Assembly (NCBI GenBank): GCA_004151065.3
Contig: NWUY0304203531.1
Span: 1-14,884, forward strand
Reading direction: 5' to 3'
Source of the DNA: Larix sibirica
Lineage: Eukaryota > Streptophyta > Pinopsida > Pinales > Pinaceae
DNA: 14,884 nucleotides
Shown here: one piece after another, positions 1 to 9,014 of the stretch
Layout of the letters: every line of letters begins with the position of its first letter
Numbering within the stretch: position 1 is the first letter of the stretch
The notes under the pieces: generated by a model
Database searches by the model: none
Told to the model about the DNA's origin: nothing
Seen by the model: only the letters and a program-made list of their open reading frames with translations
Made by a program: the position numbers and the translations under genes

Positions 1-67
1 TTTGTCATTGAATTAATTCCACTTTATTAATACTTCATTAGTAGCTAATGAATGATTAAGAATTCCA

Positions 68-117
68 ATCCTTAATTTTTTTTTTAGGGGTGATCCTTAA
101 TTAGTTTTTTAGGGGTG
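68..117. repeat. 25-bp tandem duplication
   Basis: Two adjacent 25-bp copies (68-92 and 93-117) share the pattern atccttaatt, a T-rich run, then aggggtg, with two mismatches between them. They lie in AT-rich spacer with no coding potential. This is the smallest of several two-copy tandem duplications in the window. Confidence 0.85.
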
Positions 118-432
118 TTACATAATTAACTTCACAATTTTGTCCTTGATCCACATTGAGTTAACATACATATTGTCCGTTAGTAATACAAAAATTGCAT
201 TTCTTCATCCAAGTATCATTTCTTTCCAATTTGTCCTTTTGTGATTGTGAAATGCCATTGGTAACTTGAGCACACAGTGTTTCTACTTCATATTTTGGAT
301 GAAAGTAACTTTGCTCTTGATTCTCCCTCGTTTGTCTTTTTATGCTTGCAAATCAAAACCAAGAACTTAAATGTGGAGACATCTTCTTTCATATTTGGAT
401 GGAAATTGACTTGTCTCTTCAATCTTCTCAAG
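118..432. other. AT-rich spacer, no gene seen
   Basis: I see no family motif on either strand. An open frame from 277 to 540 codes for a hydrophobic, Phe/Leu-rich string of the kind expected from T-rich DNA, and it runs into the tandem repeat that starts at 433. I read this stretch as non-coding. Confidence 0.6.
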
Positions 433-716
433 TTGTCATTTTGTCAACCTCCTTTGGTGGGAAATTTTTGGTCTCTTGCTCACATCCTTGGCTTGTTCAA
501 ACTTGTCTTGATTTGTCATTTTTTAATCAATACCTCATGATATTGCAAATGGTCTTCTCTTTGAATTTAATTTGTCATTTTGTGAACCTCCTTTGATGGG
601 AAATGTTTGGTCTCTTGCTATTGCTCACCTCCTTGGCTTGTTCAAACTTGTGTTGATTTGTCATTTTTTAATTAATGCCTTATGAAATTGCAAATGGTCT
701 TCTCTTTGAATTTAAT
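433..716. repeat. About 140-bp tandem duplication
   Basis: Copy 1 (433-571, 139 bp) and copy 2 (572-716, 145 bp) are head to tail. Both start ttgtcattttgt and end gaatttaat. Copy 2 has a 6-bp insertion that itself duplicates attgct at about 619-624. By hand alignment I count about 9 substitutions, roughly 6-7%. Open frames crossing the repeat show no known domain, so it is non-coding or too decayed to place. The unit contains ttgtcattttt twice, hinting at an older internal repeat. Confidence 0.85.
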
Positions 717-1499
717 AGCTTCAACCCAATGATAAAAATGTGCACAATATAACCTTGAAGCCTACTTTTAAATGCCATTATAACTGGAAAGTGCTCTTAC
801 CCCACTAATTCAAATTCTACAAAATAACAAGAAACTACTCCCGTGAATCCATTGTGAGTAAAAAATTACAAGTAATGAATCCATTGTAAGATGCTTGAAA
901 AAACAATAAAAAATTATAAGTGATTAGACTTTCGAAGTTAAACACACGAGGATGAGTGATTTGTTTGAAAGTATGCAAGTATGTAAGACTAATGAAGTAT
1001 GAAAACTAATAGATCTGAGATCAAATTACACTCTTTCATGGTTAGAAAAGAATGTCTTCAAGCTCACTTTTGAAAATCTCTCTGCTTACAGACCTTTTTA
1101 ATCAGCCATGGTGATTATTTTGAAGGTGTGCTGTGTGATGTTACACACACACTCATTTTGTTGACTCTCATTTTGTTGTGTTCAATTGATTGGGTTCCAT
1201 TCTAAGAGTTAGTGTCAAAGAGGAAAATAACGTAGGAAAAATTGTCAATCTAAGCAAAAGGGGGAAAAATTCAAGGAAAGAGAGAAGACGTTGCCTACTG
1301 ACAAGAAGCTTAGGATTGATTTTTGTCTACAAAACTTTTGTGTATCTTTGTCTACAGGGCCTATGTGTAAACAATTTAGAGCTTAAAATGGATAGTTGGA
1401 ATAGAAATTGAAGCACCACCATTAGTCTAAAGACATGGATGAAGAAGAGGAAGGTACAAAGTTTGTCACACTTACAGTAATTCTAAATAGAATGGCAAT
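717..1499. other. Spacer without recognisable gene
   Basis: The stretch is AT-rich. It contains an imperfect local repeat near 843-925 (gaatccattgt followed by a run of A and ttacaagt or ttataagt, twice) and a doubled ctcattttgttg at about 1151-1177. A 73-codon open frame at 1190-1411 has no ATG start and no family resemblance. Positions 1410-1500 may already belong to the decayed LINE whose RT motif follows, but I cannot show this. Confidence 0.5.
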
Positions 1500-1830
1500 G
1501 ACCTAGTCAAGTATGATGAAGACGATTGTTTCTTTTACAAATGAGGTTGGAGTGAGAGCGATGAAGACTATATACAAGATCCTTGTCAATTTTGTTGTTT
1601 CTAATGCCCTCTTCTCCACTCTACTGGGGGTACATCAAGGCTGTCCATTTATTCTTTGTCCTGGTATGTGTTAATACCTGAGAGCGATGAAGACTATATG
1701 CAAGATCCATGTCAATTTTGTTGTTTCTAATGCCCTCTTCTCCACTCTACTAGGGGTACATCAAGTCTGTCCATTTATTCTTTGTCCTGGTATGTGTTAA
1801 TACCTCCTTGAAATTGATTTGCTTCCGTTT
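1500..1830 (+). pseudogene. Decayed LINE reverse transcriptase fragment
   Basis: Around 1619-1660 the plus strand encodes LLGVHQGCPFIL. This matches the GV-x-QGCPLSP block that precedes the catalytic box in LINE-type reverse transcriptases (RVT_1). The preceding residues MKTIYKILVNFVVSNALFS fit the usual stretch between motif A and that block. The frame stops at a TAA after GMC (about 1674). The segment occurs twice because of a tandem duplication, and the second copy reads HQVCP, having lost the Gly. No ORF can be built around it, so it is a dead retrotransposon piece. It is too short to say which LINE family it belongs to; the assignment rests mainly on the QGCP block. Confidence 0.55.
1554..1805. 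repeat. 126-bp tandem duplication of an RT fragment
   Basis: Copies 1554-1679 and 1680-1805 are both exactly 126 bp, start gagagcgatgaag and end ttaatacct. I count 4 substitutions (about 3%), making this one of the least diverged duplications here. Because 126 is a multiple of three, the duplication kept the reading frame of the RT fragment. Confidence 0.93.
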
Positions 1831-3129
1831 AAACATATAGGCAATTTTGGCACTTTGCATCAAAAGGATTCAATATGAGACACCATTATATAATAACTAA
1901 TGTGTCTTGCAAAGAAAACTGTGTATGTTAACAAAGTAGAGAAAGTATGTACTTGTAGAGATCAAATGGAATCACCAAGGATAGCTAAGATTCTTGAGTG
2001 TAATACTTCTAGTCAACATAAATTACAATATTTTCTTGTTTTTTCAAAAGAAAAAAGTCAAATGAAGTTTTAAAGGTTTTTTAATTTTTTTGTAAATGCG
2101 ATCCAATTACTGAAACAAAAAACTTTTTTTTAAATGGCTATCTTATTAAACTTGCTACCTATGGATTATGCCTTTGCAAAAAGAAGTTTAAATTTTAGAC
2201 CTCATAGCTTCTATGTTGACCTTCACTCCCATGAGCACATGTCCTATTCACGTCAAATGGTTCTTCATAAAGATCTCAAAAAATTGCATGTGAAATCACA
2301 TTCTACAAGAAGAATTTTCATTAAGAGCTTTTAAAGACTGGCTAATGCAATTTTTATTATCAAGTAGGAATATCAATCAGTGGAAGATCGAATTCTTAAG
2401 TCATAATTGGAATGAAATGGAAATAAGGTTAAACATGATGGTGATGATTGGCCTATAGCATTGAGGATGCATTCAGCTTGGTTTGAACCAGGTGGAAAGT
2501 GTTCTCTCGTTGAGGCTTTGGAGATACTCTCCTCCCTTTCAGCGTGATTGTACTATGTTAGAGAATGAAGATAATGTTAATGTGACAAGAAAATTCCTCC
2601 TAAAACTGATCCTGATCCATCGTAGCCTAGAAATAATGGAAATGATCAAAACAAGAAATTGTGGCTCTCCTTTTATTGATGTTTATATGTATTCTATCGA
2701 CCTACATAAGCATGGTCTATTGATATTGGAGGCTTTAGGACTGTTTCCCTCTCCTATTTTGCTATTTGTTCACTAAATAAAGCTTAGTGTCTGGTTAGAT
2801 ATGTTTATAGATAGTAATTTGTAGTTTAGAAGAGATCGATTGGATGAATATATTTTTCAACCTCTGTTTGTGATCAATCTGTAAATAATTCAACATTTGG
2901 CCGAAATTTCATTTTGTTGCTTGAAGTGCCACATAGTGACATAATTGTTCCCTTTTTCATTTCAATAAACATGCATTTATATTATATAATATATTATCAT
3001 TTCTAAAGATTTCTAATTCTAATATGATTATATCTCTAACATGTTTACGTATTATTATAATTATAATAGTCACCTAGGGCTTCACTAGGGGCTTCACAAT
3101 AATATTTTGTATTGTCTGGCAACAAATGT
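1806..3129. other. Spacer with unassigned open stretches
   Basis: No known domain is visible. Two open stretches are worth recording. One on the plus strand at 2134-2334 starts at ATG and codes for 66 basic residues without a family match. The other, 2416-2547, codes for a 43-residue string containing DDWPIALRMHSAWFEP and GGKCSLVEALEIL. It looks protein-like in composition but has no ATG at its start and ends in TGA. A third frame (2483-2776) overlaps it and starts at TTG. These could be fragments of an old gene or transposon, and I assign no function. From about 2940 to 3070 the DNA is very AT-rich. Confidence 0.4.
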
Positions 3130-3585
3130 CTTATGTTTATGTTTTGGGCGAATCAAGAGGCTAACAGGTTATAGGAGGAGGCACGATCAATTGTCTGCTG
3201 GTTCCCTCTCTTTAGAGGAGGTTGTGGACAGTCTCTAATTTCAGTCACCTAAACCATTTTCAGTTGGTTTTGATGTAGGTTTTCTGTTTTTTATTTTTGG
3301 TATAATGGTCATTGCTGAATGATTTTGACTTTATTAAAGACAGGCAATAAGCTCCTGTAGACAAACTTTTGAATCTCTGTATAGAGGCTTGGATGTATAA
3401 CTGCGACTGTCTTGCATGATGATGTGGGAACTTTTTTTTCTGAAGATTGATAATATGTTGTTAAGCATTTTTTGTATGTCAGACTTACGTCTTCTCATCT
3501 TTCAGTGTCTTACAGAGACCTGCAAAATGTAATTTCCGTTCTACTAGAATAAAATTTGCAACCTTTTCCTTCGAAAAAAAACACT
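3130..3585 (+). pseudogene. Possible 3' end of a decayed LINE (RNase H tail, A-tail)
   Basis: Near 3143-3185 one plus-strand frame reads FWANQEANRL, a stop, then EEAR. This resembles the C-terminal block of LINE RNase H domains (RE-x-NQEAD-x-LA). About 400 bp further on the sequence ends with ctagaataaaatttgcaacc, a TCCTTCG block and a run of A at about 3575-3582, which is how plant L1 3' ends often look. Together these suggest a LINE 3' terminus. It could belong with the RT fragment at 1500-1830: the spacing (about 1.5 kb) is somewhat shorter than the 2.05 kb between the same blocks in the main element. The match is short and broken, so this is tentative. Confidence 0.3.
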
Positions 3586-4797
3586 ATTTAAATAATGAAA
3601 CTATTTTAATGCACTTAGATAACCCAAAGACAAATTAGCATGCAAAATATAAGAAAGGAGAAAGGAGAGAAGCCAACTAATTTATATTATCATTGCAAAA
3701 GAGAAAAAAATATCCTACTCTCCAGATGTTCATCAGTCTGAAGAGTTTATTCAAGGCCCTGTTCACTCCATATAACAGGGATAAACTGAGATGAAATGAG
3801 ATGAGTACTAGCATATTAGCAGTCATTCACATTTGAAGATCCCAAAACTTTGATATGAATGTTCATATCAATGTAATCATTTTTAGCTGGAAACAAGTTG
3901 GCACTGTTCTCTCTCTATCGGTACGTAAAACAAACAGAGAACGTGTAGCACGGGGAAAAAGGAAATTGTTCGGGTAAAAAAAAACAATAGGTAGTCATAA
4001 TTATTATAAAAGGTTATGTGGAAGAGTGGTAGCACAAAATTAGGATAATGCAAAAAGACAAGGAAATAATCGTGAACAAAAAAACATTATGTACAGTAAG
4101 GTTTCTCATACAGACCAGACAAGTTGGCATAGCACCAAAGACTTTATTCACGGATCTGAACCCACTGAATGCAGTAAAGTTGTTTAGTCAGAAATGTAAA
4201 ACTCAATTTAAACATCGACTATTAGAAGTGCCTAGAAAGCAAAACTCCCTGATATAATTTATATTCCTTCAAAATTTTAGTTATTGACTATTTCAACATG
4301 TGGAAGCTATCTTAGATTTCTAGTTTTCATCTGCACAACAATGATTTACTTATCATGTCCAGTCAATAACAGTGTATCAAAATTGATCACACTTGGCATG
4401 ACCAACCTCCCAAATAGGGAGTGACCATGGAAGCCAAGGACACATTTTATCAAACATGACTATTACATGAAAGGCTGCTTTAAATAAATCAGAAAACTGC
4501 TCAATATCAATCAGTACCTCTATGATACCCCTATAGATTTCCCTCCAAAATCTGGACAAAATGCTCCAACACTCGATTGTAGTTATTAGCCGAGAAAAAA
4601 TTGAAAGATGTATATAAGCCTGAACTTCTTGCATCAGGACCAAATCAATCATTAAAGCATCCCCAAAAATTACTAAATTAGCTTGGAATTTTAGCATCAT
4701 GCTTACGATTTCTTCCCTCCGCTAATGCTTCTACTAATATGCAGGGATATACATGGTATGAATTAACATCTGCAAGAACTTCAATGACAGATAGACA
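3586..4797. other. Spacer, no gene seen
   Basis: No family motif is visible on either strand. The longest open frame, on the minus strand at 4377-4700 (107 codons), codes for an Ile/Leu-rich string without a recognisable domain, and no splice context or neighbour supports it. A 7-bp inverted repeat (ccctgtt and aacaggg, 10-nt loop) sits at 3757-3780. No terminal repeats that would define a MITE were found around it. Confidence 0.45.
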
Positions 4798-4904
4798 TCA
4801 ATGTGGCCAATATTTGATTGATATAAAAGAATCTTCAACTTTTCTGGTCAAATCAACTCCCTCTGCGCCAAAAACGACCCTGTTGTTTCTGTTCTTCAAG
4901 TCGT
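4798..4904 (-). other. Candidate terminal exon of an unknown gene
   Basis: On the minus strand a pyrimidine-rich stretch (about 4911-4975) leads to tttcatgcag, a good plant 3' splice site. From 4904 an open frame runs for 35 residues to a TGA at 4800-4798. It includes NRNNRVVFGAEGVDLTRKV, which has a normal protein composition, unlike the surrounding AT-rich translations. I do not recognise the family. No upstream exon or donor site was identified in the window. It could be a real last exon, a gene-fragment relic or chance. Confidence 0.2.
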
Positions 4905-5290
4905 CTGCATGAAAACATCACACCAAGATTCTTATGGAGCATCACATAAATAAGAAAAATAGAAATTAAATCACAGGAACCACACAATCTCCCAAAACAT
5001 AAACTTGCTTTAACATACTAAGCACTCTACATATAAAAATAGATACAAGTGATATAATATAAGATAGGTCACCTAATGATATAAGATAGTTATATGATAA
5101 TTCTCACCTAATGATATAAGATAAGATAGTTATATGATAATTAATTCTATTGATGTCCACCACTGACCAAAATAGGTCAATGGGACTAGAAAGTAAAACA
5201 AGTCATACTAATAATGAGGGAGAGTCGGAGGGAGAGCCAAGGCAACTCCTAAGTGTTACAAGCAAATAAACACAAATGAATGTAAAAAAA
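4905..5290. other. AT-rich spacer
   Basis: Nothing coding is seen. The stretch contains the 35/40-bp tandem repeat at 5070-5144 and the possible intron tail of the minus-strand exon candidate below 4904. Confidence 0.5.
5070..5144. repeat. 35/40-bp tandem duplication
   Basis: Copy 1 (5070-5104) and copy 2 (5105-5144) both read cacctaatgatataagat, then agttatatgataatt. Copy 2 has an extra 5-bp slip (aagat). Apart from this and the last bases the copies are identical, so the duplication is young relative to the others. Confidence 0.88.
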
Positions 5291-5343
5291 AGGTAGTCAG
5301 TACAGTGCAAACCCTAACAAAGAGACACCCTACTCTGCGCTAC

Positions 5344-5533
5344 AGGTAGAAATAAACATAAAGGTGGAAGAGTTATTCCTGTCATCATCAAAAATTGTGA
5401 TTCTACCAATGTAGAACCTGATAATGTCTGCTAGAGGTAGAAAGAGACAAAGGTGGAAAAGAAGTTATTCCTGTTAATAGTTATCATCTATAATTGTGAA
5501 TGTACCAATGCAGAGCCTGATAATGTCTTCTAC
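5344..5533. repeat. About 95-bp tandem duplication in the LINE leader
   Basis: Copy 1 (5344-5434) and copy 2 (5435-5533) share, in order, aggtagaaa, aaaggtggaa, gttattcctgt, attgtgaa or attgtgat, taccaatg, ag-a/c-cctgataatgtct. They differ by small indels and about 10 substitutions. Tandem repeats in 5' UTRs occur in other LINEs, where they can carry promoter elements. Whether these do is unknown. Confidence 0.8.
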
Positions 5534-6614
5534 AGAATGCATAGAGCTAAGAGAACCCTACTGAGTAACCCTTGGGGGAGCCTGGGCACAATAAATAGAA
5601 TCTCTCCTAACATTTGGGGTGAAGAGAAAACACTAGTGATGAATGCATGACAGCTCGACCTGGACTGGGAAATGTCCTTGCACTAGAACAAGCTCAAGTG
5701 GGTAAGACTTTGTGGCCTTGCGTGAGTGGATCATCTCCCAACAGAATGTGAAGATGTGCATTGTCTCACTGACCTAATATCATCTACATCCATGCCTGGG
5801 GTGTCTGTGGCACTTAACAGTTCAAGTTGCTAAAATACACTGGAAGAAAGAAGTGATCAGCCTATTGGAACTAGGCCTGGACAAGTCCTGTAAGGTTTAC
5901 CATCTGTGAGTGAACTCCTGGATATACATAGCTAGCACCTCTGATCTTGATAGCAGAAAAAAGTAGTGAGGTACCCTCTTGAATATTTATATAAACAGTG
6001 ATATCTGTCCCGACCTCATAATATATAGTACACCTAAAGATGAAGTGTCTGGTATCAGTGACCTATTGATTGCATAACTGACATATTCTATCCACAACTG
6101 AGATGTGGTGATTGAAAACAACACATAGGTGAGAACAAAACCTCCACTGGCTGAGCAGGATCATGAGATTGTATGACCAATGACAATGAATGTCATTAGG
6201 ATGAACAATGTGGTGGTCTGTCAACTGCAAAGGATGCTCAGAGTAGAAGGCCATCTTCATTGAAGAGGTTGGATGAAGAACATTCCAAGCGAGTCGCGAT
6301 ATAATATGGTGTCAGTGAATGTCTTCCCCTCTTGAGTTACTATCTCCCCTTTTGGAAGGAGGAGGGGGCTAGGTGCATCCAGAGACTACCTAAAGGGGGA
6401 GGTGCTTGATAGAAATGTTGACAGACTGAGGTAGTGAAGAGTCCTCTAAGAATCAACCATAACTATTCTCTAGGAGGCCCATGGAGACCATCTTCTCTGA
6501 AGCATGAAGGGCCAAGTAGGGACATCTTCCCCATCCTTTAACTAACTTCTACAAAGTGTGTATCCTATGAGGAAAGAAAACAACCCAGACACAACATGAT
6601 GGTTGTTACACAGA

Positions 6615-6650
<36 letters not shown>
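6615..6650. repeat. Compound microsatellite (AC)4(AG)14
   Basis: A perfect (AG)14 run at 6623-6650 directly follows (AC)4. It sits just before the first ATG of the ORF1 remnant (6670). Such a run is prone to slippage and should vary in length between individuals. Confidence 0.97.
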
Positions 6651-6655
<5 letters not shown>

Positions 6656-6669
6656 CTTGGAGCTCTGCA

Positions 6670-9011
6670 ATGGTAGGCCATACAGGGGCGGGTTCAGGGC
6701 CAAATGATATTTCCTGTCTTTTCCTGAAGAAGTATAGGTTCACATCCCACCTCCCCATCCCATCATCCCCTTCATGGCTCTGTCAGCTCAGATTCCATGG
6801 ATCCTCCATCCCACCTGGCTCCTTTCCCATTGATCATTCTCCCCACACAAATCCATGTTTCCACGTTACTCCCAAACACACTGTCCCCATCAAAAGAGGT
6901 TTTCCCCTCCTCTCATGTTGACTCCCTCCTGGCCGCAGGTCCACCACCCACAAGTCCTGACTCTTTTGTGACCTAGGTGCATTAAAGGTTTGCCAGATGC
7001 TATGGAGGCAGTAATTGACCCTTCTCTCTTTCAAGAAAACATGGTCCTCTACACAGAGATAGCTCTCATTTGCAGGTTCCATGCCCAACGTTTTTTAGAA
7101 GATTAGTTAAAACAATGGACATCTCGTACCTGGGAACATATTCTTGGTTATATTCCTCTTACTCATGCAGGAGCCTGAGGATATATAACCATTGTTTTTC
7201 GCTCAACATATGATCAATAAAAATTGCTATGTGCAGCCTATGGTTCTAGGCGAACACTGTTCTAACCCTCTTCTGATGGCATGCGGGGTTCAATCCCATC
7301 AGGGAAAGGATACGCAGGCTTTCCCTATGGGTCAAGATGCCCTGTCTTACTTTGAAGTTCTATGAAACCCCCATTTTCAGAGTTATAAAAGAACTCTCTA
7401 GGCAAATTCTTGAGGGTAGCTTTGAAAACAAAAAGCAAGACCAAAACCTCAATGGCTTCGATCTTCATCGAGATGGATATTTCGCATGGTCTTCCGAATG
7501 TGATTATGATCGAGACTAGAGAAAATCACTAAACACGACCACTAGACTACAAGAACGTACCCTTCATATGTAATAACTGTAAATGTCATGGCCATCTCCA
7601 TCCCAATCAACAAATCAACAGATGAAATTGGAGGCACTCAATCTGTGATGAGCACTTCAAACTTTGGCACTGAGTCTTTAAAGCAAGTTCGAAAGGGGAA
7701 GAGGAAATTGGGTGGCCTGGATGAGGAGCATGAAGCCCTCACGAAGGCTCACTCTCAAATCAAAGATGAAGTAGCAAAGGTTAATTCCTAGCTTCTTCCT
7801 TGGTTAGAGGAATTGGAGAAAGGGCACTTATATTCTTAGCACATTTTGTCTCCTACCTCTATTAGCTTTGACAAACAAAAAGGTCCCCTCTCTCCTACTG
7901 TCTCCTCCCCCCTTTCATCCTCCCCATCACCCGATACCAATCTTTCCTATTCAGAAGATTCCCTTCCTCCTCCAGGCATCAAAGAAGACCATTCTTCTAG
8001 CATGATATCTTGTCCCTGCTCAGGGCATCATTATTTTACTCAATCACAATCAAAGATCAATCTTGGTCACTCAAGGGGTTTAAGTTCTTTGCAATCAAGC
8101 TCCACACCAGCTTCTCGGGGAAGAAGGTTGCATCTAAGTCATGCCATTAGCAATGTTGAGTGAGAGGTCCTTGCAGGAAAACAACACACTATCACTAGGG
8201 TCCTTGCAGGAAACGGAAAGCAAGACCAAAACCTCGATGGCTTCAATATTCATCAAGATGGATATTTCACAGGGTCTTCCAAATGTGATTATGATCGAGA
8301 CTGGAGAAAATCACTACATGCAACCACTAGACTACAAGGACGTACCCTTCAGATGTAATAACTGTAAATCTCATGGCAATCTCCATCCCATTCAACAAAT
8401 CAACAGATGAAATTGGAGGCACTCAATCCGTGATGAGCCCTTGAGACTTTCGCGCTGAGTCTTTAGAGCAAGTTCGAAAGGGGAAGAGGAAATCAAATGA
8501 CCTGGTTGAGGAGTATGAATCCCTTAAGAAGGATCACTCTCAAATCGAAGATGAAGTAGCAAAGGTTAATTCCTAGCTTCTTGCTCGATTAGATGAATTG
8601 GAGAAAAGGCTCTTATAATCTCAACACATTATGCCTCCTACCTCTATTAGCTCTGACAAACAGGAAGGTTGCCTCTCTCCTATCTCTTCCCTCCTTTCAT
8701 CCTCCCCATCCCTTGTTACCAGTCTTTCTAATTATGAAGATTTCCCTCCTCCAAGCATCAAAGAAGACACTTCATGTAGCGTGATATCATCTACCTGCTG
8801 AGGGCATCGCTACTTCACTCGATCACAATTGAAGATCAATCTTGGTCCATCAAGATGTTTAAGATCTTTGCAATCAAGCTCCACACCAACTTCTTGGGGA
8901 AGAAGATCACATCTAAGTAGTGCCTTTAGCAATGTAGAGCGAAAGGTTTTTGCAAGAAAACAACACACTATCACTCGGATCCTTAGCAAAGCATCACCCT
9001 ACAAAGGTTAA
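6670..9011 (+). pseudogene. LINE ORF1 remnant (DUF4283, zinc knuckle, coiled coil)
   Basis: ORF1 proteins of plant LINEs bind the element RNA and form the RNP. The N-terminal part (from ATG 6670) is Pro/Ser/His-rich and uncertain. From 6996 to 7260, YTEIALICRFHAQR, WTSRTWEHILGYIP and GYITIVF match DUF4283; this part has three in-frame stops. After a frameshift, 7280-7430 continues with AGFNPIRERIRRLSLWVKMPCLTL, the FNP and WVRLP blocks of DUF4283. After another shift, 7434-7622 encodes SMASIFIEMDISHGLP and LDYKNVPFICNNCKCHGHL, a CX2CX4H knuckle whose last Cys is missing. A further shift leads to INKSTDEIGG, a Lys/Glu-rich coiled-coil stretch (7690-7830), and a Ser/Pro-rich tail. The part from 7432 is repeated from 8217. 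The copy-B tail (YFTRSQ, then SNVERKVFARKQHTITRILSKASP) ends at TAA 9009-9011, three bases before ORF2. Confidence 0.85.
7432..8993. repeat. 785-bp tandem duplication inside ORF1
   Basis: Copy A (7432-8216) and copy B (8217 to about 8993) are head to tail and about 10% different over the part I aligned. Spacing is exactly 785 bp through the first half, then falls to 779 because copy B lacks two codons near 8680-8740. The unit covers the end of DUF4283, the zinc knuckle, the coiled coil and the Ser/Pro tail. Both copies share a frameshift after the knuckle (the knuckle frame stops at TGA 7623 and 8408) and a TAG after KVNS (7789 and 8574). Since 785 is not a multiple of three, the duplication itself shifts the frame. 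Confidence 0.95.
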
Positions 9012-9014
9012 AAA

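Larger units (their letters stand above)
5291..6669 (+). other. Probable 5' leader of the main LINE
   Basis: This 1.4-kb stretch is less AT-rich than the spacer before it and has no coding signal on either strand. It leads directly into the ORF1 remnant, so I read it as the 5' UTR of the LINE, possibly with an internal promoter. A plant telobox-like aaaccctaa lies at 5309-5317, and a 95-bp tandem duplication lies at 5344-5533. The upstream boundary is uncertain; I placed it where base composition shifts. An open frame at 5453-5650 looks like it has a signal peptide (KKLFLLIVIIY), but it starts at GTG inside the tandem repeat and is discounted. Confidence 0.4.

Noticed and set aside
3757-3780. 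7-bp inverted repeat with a 10-nt loop, considered as a MITE end
   Set aside because: No matching terminal inverted repeat or target-site duplication was found within several hundred bases.
4377-4700. 107-codon minus-strand ORF
   Set aside because: It starts at an ATG but has no recognisable domain, is rich in Ile, Leu and Phe as expected from AT-rich DNA, and has no supporting context.
5453-5650. Small secreted-protein-like ORF with a hydrophobic N-terminus
   Set aside because: It has no ATG (the frame opens at GTG), it starts inside the 95-bp tandem repeat, and the rest has no cysteine pattern or family motif. The hydrophobic start is a product of T-rich sequence.
6050-6058. tggtatcag, like the initiator-tRNA primer-binding site of LTR elements
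   Set aside because: Only nine bases match, there is no LTR ending in CA directly upstream, and no gag coding follows. It is probably chance in the LINE leader.
7287-7297. ggttcaatccc, a near match to the tRNA B box
   Set aside because: No A box or cloverleaf could be built around it, and it codes for the FNP part of the DUF4283 domain of ORF1, which explains it fully.
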